Origin: Apoda limacodes | Taxonomy: Eukaryota; Arthropoda; Insecta; Lepidoptera; Limacodidae | Assembly: GCA_946406115.1 (NCBI GenBank) | Contig: OX291544.1 | Coordinates: forward strand, 5,642,001-5,706,000 | Length of the DNA: 64,000 nt | Reading direction: 5' to 3' | In this document: positions 53,936 to 64,000 of the stretch, in pieces | Position numbering within the stretch: the stretch's first letter is position 1 | Layout: every line of letters starts with the position of its first letter | Notes under the pieces: model-generated | Seen by the model: only the letters and a program-made list of their open reading frames with translations | What the model was told of the DNA's origin: nothing | Database searches by the model: none | Translations under genes and position numbers: made by a program

Positions 53936-56900
53936 TTTCAAAAAATCTCGGAACTGAACATCGCTGGTGATGTCAACACTCTAAGAAATGGTGAGGGGTG
54001 TGTTCTGGAACGGTGGGAACTCAGTGAATGGGATTTTCGTAGCGGTGAATTAACGATGTTTGTTATGTTACGCAGCAAAAATAATTTTATCATTAGTCCG
54101 TCTTGTTGTGTCAGTTTTTTTTACCAAATTACCTGACGGAAAAATATTAAAACTCACAGTCACTTCAATTTTAATTATTTATCATAATTAGAATTAGTCC
54201 TAATTTAGCCAAGTTCTTCTTACATTAAGCAGATCAATCTACAAGTTTCATTTAATAATATAATAGCAATAATAAAGCCTTTATAAATAAGTGTACAACC
54301 TTGTGTTTAATAACATTGGAAATATACCAAGAAACTCGTGAAGTGTGAAAATCCTGTCCGAATGCTTGGACTTTACTACGAACGAAATCTCTGCATTTCT
54401 TTTTACATTTTAATAAAATGTGAATGGTAGCTTTTTTTACTACTTACTAGCGTAAGAAGCTGCCAGCAGGTGGCGTTACTATTTTTTCTGATACATTGAA
54501 TTTACTTATTTCTGTCTCAATCTATCTTACACAAGAGGCATATTGCCTGTCTCTTTCGCTCAGTCGGAGTAGTATGTACTCAAATAAAATTACTTTGAGA
54601 CATTTACAAGCTTGAATGTGACGTGAATTTTGTGCTAAATGAAACCGTGTCGTCACGAATGTAATTGTTTTGTAAGCAACTTTACATTGTGAGACAGAAG
54701 CTTTAAATAGCTTAGTAATTTTACTGTTTTATTTAATGATCTGAGGTTTAATTAGTTAATTTGTTTCATGAGTATATCGATAATATTATAAACGTATGCA
54801 CTCTAGAATCCATAATAATTATCTCTTTTATTATATTTGCAATCTTTTGGTGCATTACACTTTCTGCCATTACTATACTTATTTTGGCAGTTGGTCTGTG
54901 ATAGACATTTATCTCACTTTAGAAACAGCATTTGCAGCGCTGATCAAAAATCGAACGCTATACAAGCTCAACTAGCAGTCCTAGATGACAAATGGTCTTA
55001 ATAGCAAATAACATTCAACCTCAAGCGCTATAAAATTACCACAATAGCGGCGTAAGGTATGCTCTGAAAACAGCCGACTTTAATACTGAAAAAACATGAA
55101 GTAATAAATAAAAGATCCTAAAATAAAAATGTCTAAGACGTAATTTTTTTTTTATTTACATTTTAATTGTATTGAGTTTAGTTTTATTAATAGTTATTCC
55201 AAAATTCACAAAACTTCCAAGATGTTGTGAGACCTTGCTACCGGAATCGCTGGTTTCGAACTCGACTAGGGAATATAGGGTTTTCGCAATCTGAATACCA
55301 GGATCCCTGGATTAGCCTGAAAGCTGCAGGTGACTAAAATTCTGAATATAATTAAAAGTTGTACTTAAAATCGTCAGGTAAGGTGCAAATTTTGTTTTAG
55401 GTTTTTTTTTATAGTACTATTCAATAACAACAACTATAATATGGTAGACAAAATAGTATTAAATTTGTATTCTAACACATAGAATAGAAATCGAGTATTC
55501 CAGAATATAAGAATGTTAAAATGCAGCAAAAATGCTCGTTTAGGTTTATTATTGTATAAGAATAAGAATTAAGACGTCGTCAATATTATTTTGTCGGTTG
55601 GTTGCAGCCTAGTAAGCCATGACATCTAGATGTGGGTGAAAACAACCGGAATTATATTCCCTGCTCTTGACGCTCAATATCAATTTTGCTGTAAATTAAG
55701 CCTCAAATAAACCCCTTTTTGAATAATTTAATATTTACACAATTGAAATGGGATTGTTTCCAAGAGTTAACTCCCGTTTCTGTATTATTATGGATAACTC
55801 TAATTCTTTTATTAACGTGTATCGTAACTTTTTGGCACATCAATTATTGCTATCTCTAAGAATCATAACGTGTTGAATAAAATTACTATATTTAACTCTA
55901 ACACGCATGTTTTATTATAGAAATCGACGTAACCACTAACAAACTAAAGAAACAAAAAAGAATAATAACCATTAACCATTTGGTTACGAATCAGCGCGTT
56001 TACGACGGGAAATCAACTGACAACACCTCTGAATTCTCTCGGGAAAATCTTCCACCTATGTATTATTAACGTTGTGACATTATTTTTAGTTTTAGTGAGC
56101 GACATCATAATTGCGTCTAGATAAACTATAAATATAAGGGTTATATCGTACGTGTCATGTTTATTTTACATATGATTAATATCTTTATTCTCCAATCATC
56201 TCATCAAATCAATCAAATCAAAGCTGGGAGTTTTGCAGATTTTTTTTTTTATTTTTTGCTAATGTTCGGTTTAACTAAAGTTTTTTTTTTTATGATGTCA
56301 GGTAATATGTATAGTGTCCCGCACGCTGTGTGTCCCGTGAACTCGAAGCGTACACACACACCCTCAGAATCCGACCTAAAAACTTAAGTTAAACTAATCA
56401 TAAGCGGATAATACGTTAAAAAATGAGAAATATATAATTGATGTCAATATCTAATGTTGTCTATCACGTTAAAATACACTACAAAGTTTTTGGTTATTCT
56501 ATAATTGTAACTAGATCCGAAATGTGGGATACCGAGTTTAAAATTAAGTAACTGACCAACCTCAAAGTATTAACAAATGTTTAATTGCTGCGGGTGCAAA
56601 TGGCCCAGAACCGTTCGTTTTTGAAATATGCAGAGTGACATCTGTCGGCAATGTACTAAGTAAGTTACTAATAATAGTATAAATTGATAAACTACCTTAA
56701 AAAATTTACTCTACTTATAAATCGTCTATAAATTATTGATTGTAGAAGTGAAAAACCCTACTGAGTAAAACCAAATGGAGTGAACAAAGTTCTATGAAGC
56801 AGACTATAGAAGAAGCTTGTTGCAGTTGGATATTATGCTGAATATTTATATCTATGTTTGTCGTGGAAGAGCGGACTCACTTTTGTAATTTTTTCATGGA

Positions 56901-57149
56901 CTAAGTATAAAAATATAATTTATTAAAACTCACTCGGTACTAAATCTCATGACGATAATTTATTTTATACATTTAGAGGTAGTCTCAATAAATACGCGAA
57001 TACGTGAGTGAGTACTAATATTAGCAGTTTTGTGAAGACCATAACAATAATAACTTGCAGTCCGCGTAACTGTAATAAATATATGAATGGGTAAGGTCTG
57101 TAAGGGTCGTGTAAACACCCTAATGGCACACCATTTGACCAGATTTTTT
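53936..57149. other. No gene seen
   Basis: AT-rich. Short palindromes ACATCTAGATGT (near 55,622) and CCAGGATCCCTGG (near 55,300) are within chance expectation. Confidence 0.4.
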
Positions 57150-57592
57150 TAACTTAGTCTCCGCACAGCCATGTCCTATACCAAATATATTAATTAAGAA
57201 CTGAGACTGCACACAGCCATGTCCTGAATTAAAATATCAATTTAGAACTTAGTCTGCGTAATGCATGCCTTGTTATAAAATATCAATTTCAAAGGCAGGT
57301 CTTATACCAAAATATCAATTTAGAACTGAGTCTGTGCACAACCGTGTCCTGTACCAAAATATAGATTGACAACTTAGTGTCGGCACTGCATGTCTTATAC
57401 CAAAATATTAATTTAGAACTTAGTGTCGGCACTGCATGTCTTGTACCAAAATATTAATTTAGAACTTAGTCTGCGCACAGCTATGTCCTTTACCAAAATA
57501 TAAATTTAGAACTTAGCCTGCGTACTGCATGTCTTGTACCAAAATACTTATATATATATATTTAGAACTTAACCTGCGCACGGCATGTATTG
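57150..57592. repeat. 46-bp minisatellite, about 9.5 copies
   Basis: Unit of the type GAACTTAGTCTGCGCACTGC, ATGTCTTGTACC, AAAATATTAATTTA. Two subtypes are mixed: one with GCACAGCCATGTCCT, one with GGCACTGCATGTCTT. One copy is shortened to about 32 bp and one is lengthened by a TA run. The array ends as it runs into a tRNA-like repeat. Confidence 0.85.
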
Positions 57593-57595
57593 TAA

Positions 57596-57700
57596 AGATG
57601 CAGTCAAAAGTTTAAGCTCGAGCCAGGACTTGAACCTGAACCTGCAACCCTTACATTCCGTGTAAGCGCTCTACCATTGTGCTTTTGAGACACAAGGCTG
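57596..57700 (-). repeat. tRNA-like repeat, copy 1
   Basis: The reverse strand has AATGGTAGAGCGCTTACAC (A-box) and GCAGGTTCAAGTCCTGGCTC (B-box), 42 bases apart, with a plausible anticodon-stem CTTAC/GTAAG. The acceptor stem does not close and a 6-base duplication (AACCTG) sits beside the B-box, so it is a tRNA pseudogene or SINE head, not a working tRNA. Confidence 0.6.
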
Positions 57701-57997
57701 TTTGATGAAAATCCTAGCTACATCTTTGCTCTGGAAATACGCTCGTTGCGAACGTCACTTACAACTCCTAGTGACCATAGTATATTATATTCTCTTTGCT
57801 AGTGACTTATAAAATCCTGGTACATAAATCTAACAAACACAAAAAATCTTCATAGAATTAAGAAATACTACTAAATAAATAAACAAACATAGAAATAATC
57901 GATTGTGACTCCCTGAAGGTTAGTCTTAGGAAAAATAAATATTATACTTGCCATATCTATGGCTGTATTATCAATATAAATAAATACTTTCATCGCA

Positions 57998-58078
57998 AAG
58001 ATGCAGTCAAAAAATTACCTTGAGCCAGGACTTCAACCTGCAACCCTTTAATTCCGTGTAAGAGCATAACCATGGAGC
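57998..58078 (-). repeat. tRNA-like repeat, copy 2
   Basis: Same AAAGATGCAGTCAAAA lead as copy 1 and the same GAGCCAGGACTTCAACCTGC block. The A-box is decayed (CCATGGTTATGCTC). Same orientation, 400 bp away. Confidence 0.6.
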
Positions 58079-58139
58079 TATCAGGAAGTCATAAACGAAG
58101 AACTATTATTTTTATGACTTGAAAAAATCATACTTTGTA

Positions 58140-59035
58140 AAATGTTAAACCATTTCTGTATCAATAACTGACATAGTAGAATACAGTTTGGCTTTATAAA
58201 AGGCCGTTCCACAGATGCAGGAGTTTCACTATTAATAAATCGGACAAATGCGAGTCGGACTCGTGCACGAAGGGTTCCGTACAATTATCTATAAAAAATC
58301 GGCCAAGTGCAAGTCGGACTCGCGCACGAAGGGTACCGTACCGTTATCTAGAAAAAGGGCAAAAACAAAATCATGTTTGTTTTATGGGAGCCCCCCTTAA
58401 ATATTTTTTTATTCTGTTATTTAGTATTCTTTGTTATAGCGGCAACAGAAAAAAAAAAAAAAAATCTGTGAAAATTTCAGCTGTCTAACTATTACGGTTC
58501 ATGAGATACAGCCTGGTGACGGACGGACGGAGAGTCTTAGTAATAGGGTTCCGCCAATTACCCTTTGGTTACGGAACCATAAAAATTGCAAAAAAATCTC
58601 GTTTGTTGTATCGGAGCCCCCCCTGAAATATTGGTTTTATTTTAATTTAATTATTAACTTTTAAAGTGACTATATAACTTTATATTCTGTTAATAAATCG
58701 AACATACACAGAATATTTAGTTACATGTTCACTTTAAAAATAAATAATTAAATTAAAATAAAACAAATATTTAAGGGGGGCTCCCATACAACAAACGTGA
58801 TTTTTTTGCCATTTTTATACATAATGGTACGGAACCCTTCGTGCACGAGTCCGACTCGAACTTGGCCGATTTTTAAACTATCAAGTGCCTTGCTGGATTC
58901 TTCTCGGTAGAATTCAACATTGTGAACCGAAGGGTCGGTGGGAGGTTTCAAAAAATAATATTTCATAACTTTGAAGATTCAAAAGTGTTTGTAAAAAACT
59001 AATTTGAATCAAAAAAATTTACTCTGACTTTGAAT
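58140..59035 (+). mobile_element. LINE family B plus-strand fragments around a fold-back repeat
   Basis: At 58,140-58,245 the + strand reads QFGFIKGRSTDAGVSLLIN, the family B reverse transcriptase entry motif. At 58,880-59,035 lies family B 3' UTR sequence (GGATTCTTCTCGGTAGAATT, GATTCAAAAGTGTTTG), but in the + direction. The two are separated by the inverted repeat at 58,246-58,877, so the copy is deleted and invaded. Confidence 0.55.
58246..58877. repeat. Fold-back pair of GTCCGTCTGTC family copies
   Basis: Left copy (58,246-58,580): two tandem heads CGAGTCGGACTCGTGCACGA and CAAGTCGGACTCGCGCACGA, then GTGACGGACGGACGGAGAG and TTTGGTTACGGAACC. The right copy (58,582-58,877) ends inverted: GGTACGGAACCCTTCGTGCA, CGAGTCCGACTCGAACTTGG. 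Outer ends are inverse copies, so the transcript could fold back. Confidence 0.75.
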
Positions 59036-59099
59036 TCTATGAAGATTTTGTGTGTTTGTAAAATTTATGTACCTAGTAAATAAATTTATAAGTAGTATA

Positions 59100-60530
59100 G
59101 TACATATCTCTCAAACTCAAATTTTTATTTTTATTCAAATAGACTTGAAAACAGCACTTTTGAATCGTCAGTTCAATTATTAATTAAAAAAACTACCACC
59201 AGTTTAGAATGATTTACTAACGAGAAGAACCGGCAAGAAACTCAGCTCAGTTTATCTTTATTTTTTTTTCAACTTCATATTAATATAGCCTTACACTAGG
59301 TAATAACATAAAATACAATGTTTTAATTTAAAAAAAATAACATATGCCCCAATACAAATACAAATAATTTCAGTTTTAATTTTTCCAAGCATTTTTATCA
59401 TTTATGTATTCATGAACTTGATTATAGCTTTTTTCATTAAACTATCTTTGAAATATATTTTAAATTTATTTCAGGGTAAATTAACCACATGTTCTGGAAT
59501 TTTATTATAGAAAAATATACTTTGTATTGCGAAAGAGCTATGTACCTTCTGAAGACGACATTTTGGAACTACCAATTTATCCTTATTCCTTGTATTAACA
59601 CTGTGTAGGTCACTATTTTTAGCTAATAAGTGACAATTTTTGCGTAAATACATTATACAAGCGAAGATATATTGGCAAGGAACAGTTAAAATATCAGTTA
59701 CTCTAAATAGTTCCCTTAGAGAAATTCGAGGTCCTAATTTATAGATAGCCCGTACTGCTCTCTTTTGGAAAATAAAGACCGTATCAATATCAGCTGCCTT
59801 ACCCCAAAGCAAAATGCCATATGACATGACGGAATGGAAATCGCTAAAGTAGACCAAGCGAGAAGTGTCAACATCTGTAAGCTGCTTCACTTTTCTAACC
59901 GATAGGCAGCTTAACTAAGCTTCCTTGCAAGAACTGAGATGTGAGGGTTCCACTGCAGCTTATTGTCTAATGTAATACCTAGAAACACTGTTCAGTCTAA
60001 TAGTTCTATTTCTTCTCCGTTTAAGGATAATTTTATACTTATGTTTCTCACATTTTGCATCATAACTTTTAAACACTTAGTATTTTTCGCATTTAGAAGT
60101 AAGTAATTTGCCGTATACCACTGAAGAACCTGTGAAACGGCACTACTTACGTCGTCAAAATTAGTTTTGTTTCTGTCAACTTTAAATAAAAAAGAAGTTT
60201 CATCTGCAAATAGTACAATCTTGTACAGCTTCTCCACAAAGAAAAGCAAGTCATTTATAAATTAAAAATAGAAAAGGACCTAAAATAGAACCTTGAGGAA
60301 CTCCTCATTTTACTTCTGAGCCATTCTATTTTACTTCAATGATTTGAACCTTTTGCGTTCTACTACTTAAATATGAGCGAATAAACTCAAGACCCAAATC
60401 TGCAATACCATAATGACTCAGTTTTCGTATAAGAGTTTCATATTGCACGCAGTCGAATGCCTTTGATAGATCACAGAATATACCAATGGCGTTTTGTGAC
60501 TGTTCCCAAGTATCAAATATTAATGTATTG
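59100..60530 (-). mobile_element. LINE family B, largest reverse transcriptase remnant
   Basis: The minus strand, in order: AIGIFCDLSKAFDCVQYETL, LEFIRSYLSSRTQKVQII, GVPQGSILGPF, then LFADETSFLF where FADD is expected (the second catalytic Asp is Glu), SAVSQVLQWYTANYLLLN, QLTDVDTSRLVYFSDFHSV, GILLWGKAADIDTVFIFQKR, AVRAIYKLGPRISL and NKIPEHVVN near its end. A few stops and frameshifts split it into two open blocks (59,992-60,249 and 59,471-59,890). The endonuclease and N-terminal RT are absent (5' truncation at about 60,530). The 3' end is near 59,100 (TTATTCAAATAG on +). Confidence 0.85.
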
Positions 60531-62608
60531 GGACAACACCTGCGTCAGTTGTTGAATGTTTGTTTTTATCGTAAAAATATGCTTATGTGCACTGTGTGTG
60601 TGTGTTGCACTATTTATATTATGTTAAACAATTATTGTTTGTGTATTTCTACAGTAGTGTACTACAAAACATAAAGTGTAGATTTAATAAAAAAATAAAT
60701 AGTTCCTCTGTTAACAAAGATCGGAAACTGACTTGCTAACGCGGACGGCATAGGCGGAGTAGTTCTTATTAGTTAACCCCTGTAAACTAAAATAACCACC
60801 ACTAATCCATACGCGAAGTTTAACTGAAACTTTCTCATTTCTACTAATAATCTATTTTTAGTTCGTACTGGTTGCCTAAATCTAAATCAACAGTGACGAT
60901 GTTGACGTCGAAACAAACCGAACAGTAGAAAAAGTCCAAGAGGAAATTGTGCTTCCAAGAAATCTTAATATTTGATGACTTGACCTGATATTGTAGCGTC
61001 ACACATGTGGGACGTCATCTTAGTAAAGTATTCGTAACAAGTGCCCACAGTATTATTTCTCACAGTTCAAATTTAGTTCACCAGCGAACCAACCAACCTA
61101 ACAAAAATAGCAAGTGATTTAATTATAACAGGCTATGAAAACATGTGAAATTTAATCATATGAAACATTATTTTCTTTCCGCATCGTTTTTCTTTCAACA
61201 TTTATACCGTCATGGCAAAATATGAAAAATTCACGTGATATTGCCTAATTTTCCTGTACAAGATTAAATCATCTTGCTCAGTAGGCCCTTAGTTTTCTTT
61301 AGGTCTTGACTGTCTTACCTACCAATTTTTACTGTAATACATTGCCGGAACCAATCTCAATCTACAATCCATTACCAAGATGCAAATATAATGAAATTGT
61401 TAATACTTTTAAGTGTTTAAAGTGAGTGGCAGAGTGTGAGATACATCTGGAAATTCGTATCACATCTGATTCATGTGTAATATACAATCCAGAGACACAA
61501 TTACTCATCAAATACATAATTTTCATCAGTTCCAGCGAAGGTTAGGGGATCTGCCAACAGCAAGGTGTTCGCTATCGACGTTTCACCTCAATGACCTGAA
61601 ATATAAGAATATAAAGCAAAAATAAACCATTGAACGAACATTACGCTGGCCAAGACCTTGCTCGAGGCAAGGTTCCGTATACGCTAACCGGATGCTAGAA
61701 AATGGCTGTTTACAAGCTGAATGAAGGCTGTTTTACGTTCCTAGAGTTCAATTAACTTGTCTTAAAATTAGAAAAATAAACTGATGTAAGCGAAGTGTGT
61801 TACAATTAACGTAATTTTCAAATATGTTTGGTGATATTTAGAATGAAATTATGCAAACAAGAAAAAAAGTAATTCTAAAAAACCCGACTGCGGGTTAAAA
61901 AAAAAAAGGTAACCTTAGTAACTGAAAAGCAAAAAAGCAATTTGGCGCCAAAAATCCGCTATTTTGATTTCCAATAATTTCAATGTAGCCTGACATAGGT
62001 TAAGACAAATCTAACCAGGTATAATTTGTTAAAATCGGTTTATCCGTTTAGTAGTTACGAGGAGAATCCCACATACATACAGGTCAAACACATATACTCT
62101 GCGTTTAGGCTTTGCCGCTGTCTGTTAAGAGGATAAACTTCGCGACGCCTCGCAGCGGGCTTCATACAAACGAATTTCTCAATTATTTTTGACACTTGTT
62201 GATCGAACACCACAAAATTTTGAAGACATGTTCTAGTAATAAATATCTAGGTCTGCAGTGTGCCAGTTTTCTATCAAATTTTATAGTTCAAAAGTTATAC
62301 TATTCTAGTATATATAAAAGTTATAGGATTCTAGTTTTTCATACAAATGGTTTTAAAAAAGATTTCTAGTCCATAGAACGTTTTACAAAATTTTGGAAAA
62401 ACCATAGACATAGGTATTCGGCCTCGGATTATGACTAAGAAATTTCACAGTAATTGATCAGTAAATTTCAAAAACAGATGATAAATTCGTTTGCATCAAG
62501 CCCGCTGCGCGGCGCCGCGAAGTGTCCTCTTAAAAAGAAAGAGATGCAAAAAAGTCATACAATACATTTCATTGGAACATACGAAAAACACGTTACGAAG
62601 ACACCATT
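60531..62608. other. No gene seen
   Basis: AT-rich. AACCCGACTGCGGGTT near 61,881 and the GTTTATCCGTTTAGTAGTTAC phrase near 62,037 look like decayed repeat sequence; class unknown. Confidence 0.4.
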
Positions 62609-63057
62609 TTTAGGGTTCCGTAGTTAACAAGGAACCGTTATAGTTTCGCTATGTCCGTCCGTCCGTCTGTCTGTCTGTCCGCGGCTTAGCTTAGAGACCG
62701 TTATAGACCGTGAAAACGTTAAGTTTGTGAAAACAAAATATGGGAGTGGCATACAGATAAATTAAAAGAAACACTATCATAGCTAAGGTGGCTTTACAAA
62801 TTAATATGTAACAGTCGACCAACTTAAAAAATTATAACAATAACAATATTTATTTATCAATATTATAACAATATTTTCTTTCGAAGTTGGTTTGAAAAAC
62901 GATATTCAAAGGTAAGCACCGTCGAGCTGGGTGAGTTATTGGATCGGTGACCGCTTACCGGCACACTTTTAGTTTGTGTTTGTAAATAACTTAAATGGTG
63001 GTCAGTACGGAACTCTCGGTTCGCGAGTCCAAATTGCACTTGACCGGTTTTTTAGTT
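62609..63057 (-). repeat. GTCCGTCTGTC family, long copy
   Basis: TTTTTAGGGTTCCGTAGTTA, ATGTCCGTCCGTCCGTCTGT, then CAGTACGGAACTCTCGGTTC, GCGAGTCCAAATTGCACTTG and ACCGGTTTTTTAG. The middle (AAGGTAAGCACCGTCGAGCT) is not shared by other copies and may be an insertion. Confidence 0.7.
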
Positions 63058-64000
63058 ATTTTTAGTGGGTTCAATTTTATTAGTTGTTTCAGGACTTTTG
63101 TGTCATCCTAGGGGTAAATTTATATATGAATACATGTGGAGGTACATGACCCTGATACTCAAGGAGGAAAAAGGACACAATTTTATTTATTCTTTTACAA
63201 CTGTCGACAAGAATTTGAAGTATACCATGTGCATTTAACAAGAGCTTTATGAAAGCTAGACGCGAAAATAGCAGTGAAAGACGACAATTATTTTATATTT
63301 ATTTTTCGTGTAAGGGGAGTTAGTTATACAGTGCAACTCTTTTGCGCCTTAATACCCTGATTGAAGAGTACCCTGACTAGAAATTTCAGGATTTACCCGC
63401 CCGTACACTTATGCGAGACAAAAGACCACAGCTCTTTTCAGTGTACGTGCGGAGCGACAAATCAGTTTTTAGGTATTTACTTAAAAACTAACACGATTTT
63501 TAGATTTCAGTTGTGACAACCATGGTCTATCTAGTTAGCTAGCCATTCATATTAATTTTAATGTTACACGTTAACAAATAACGGTTAAAAACTAAAAAAA
63601 AAAAGAATATTTAAAGGTCTTTTACAAATTTTTCTATCGAGGCAAATTAATGCTATCGCGTTTTGGTAGTAAAAGCCATTAGGTATATGTTCTTCTATAT
63701 AGGGTAATTTTTTAACCCAAAAATACTTACTACAAGTATTGTTTTTTTCTATTTAAAAAGTGTCACTGCCTCTAAAGGGTCTACACCTACTCAACATGCA
63801 GAATAATTAGGTAGGGAGCAGATACCTTTTGAACAACGCGACATTATTTCTGCATTTAACAAAAGAGACAAACTAAGTTTAAGAGTGCCGGAAATCCGCA
63901 CCTTAATGCACGCCAGCCGGCAGCGTATGAAGTTGTTTTAGATTATAGGTAAATTAACAATTAAGATTTAAAGGATATGTAAATATCATACATTTATATT
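63058..64000. other. No gene seen
   Basis: AT-rich to the window end; no Limpet LIM exon recognised. Confidence 0.4.

Noticed and set aside
57150..57592. CRISPR array
   Set aside because: The units are tandem without unique spacers and the host is a eukaryote; this is a minisatellite.

Overview
The window looks like a piece of a moth or butterfly (Lepidoptera) nuclear genome. It is AT-rich, nearly gene-free over long stretches, has spliced genes with GT/AG introns, and is dense with interspersed repeats of kinds common in lepidopteran introns: short 5'-truncated LINE tails, tRNA-like SINEs, repeats carrying a GTCCGTCCGTCTGTC core, and MITE-like hairpins. There are no bacterial-style operons, CRISPR arrays or rRNA genes.

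Two genes are supported. (1) Four + strand exons between 19,054 and 22,939 join in frame and encode a Cys-rich N-terminal motif, a PET domain, and LIM domain 1 plus the first Cys pair of LIM 2. The PET sequence fits the Limpet (Lmpt) branch of PET-LIM cytoskeletal/adaptor proteins better than Prickle or Testin. The start lies upstream of exon a, and the remaining LIM exons were not found in the next 41 kb. (2) A compact two-exon + strand gene (50,545-51,200 and 51,392-51,842) encodes a 368-residue protein I do not recognise. It has an N-myristoylation-like start, a Ser/Arg-rich middle and an acidic tail. If Limpet continues past the right edge, gene 2 lies inside its intron.

Most of what remains recognisable is transposon debris. 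LINE family A (jockey-like) is present as about ten fragments. LINE family B has two large minus-strand copies (38.2-39.3 kb, 59.1-60.5 kb) and one rearranged plus-strand copy (58.1-59.0 kb). There are also single degenerate LINEs (29.9-30.7 kb, 39.7-40.0 kb), an RTE-like tail (40.4-40.7 kb), a broken hAT transposon (43.8-45.2 kb) and a hAT-like short element (32.1-32.5 kb). Several are nested: one family A copy at 37.99-40.35 kb is split by two other LINEs, and another at 29.7-31.4 kb is split by one.

Non-coding structure includes four MITE-like elements with long inverted ends (10.2, 11.6, 16.1 and 23.4 kb), a 185-bp hairpin (2.15 kb), a small hairpin family sharing a TCTCGAGA-type core (19.2, 20.15, 47.4 kb), and a 46-bp minisatellite (57.15-57.59 kb) that runs into a tRNA-like repeat. 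Candidate promoter or first-exon regions, none proven, lie near 28.9 kb, 33.55 kb and 41.9-42.2 kb.

All calls come from reading the sequence and from remembered family features; no similarity search was run.
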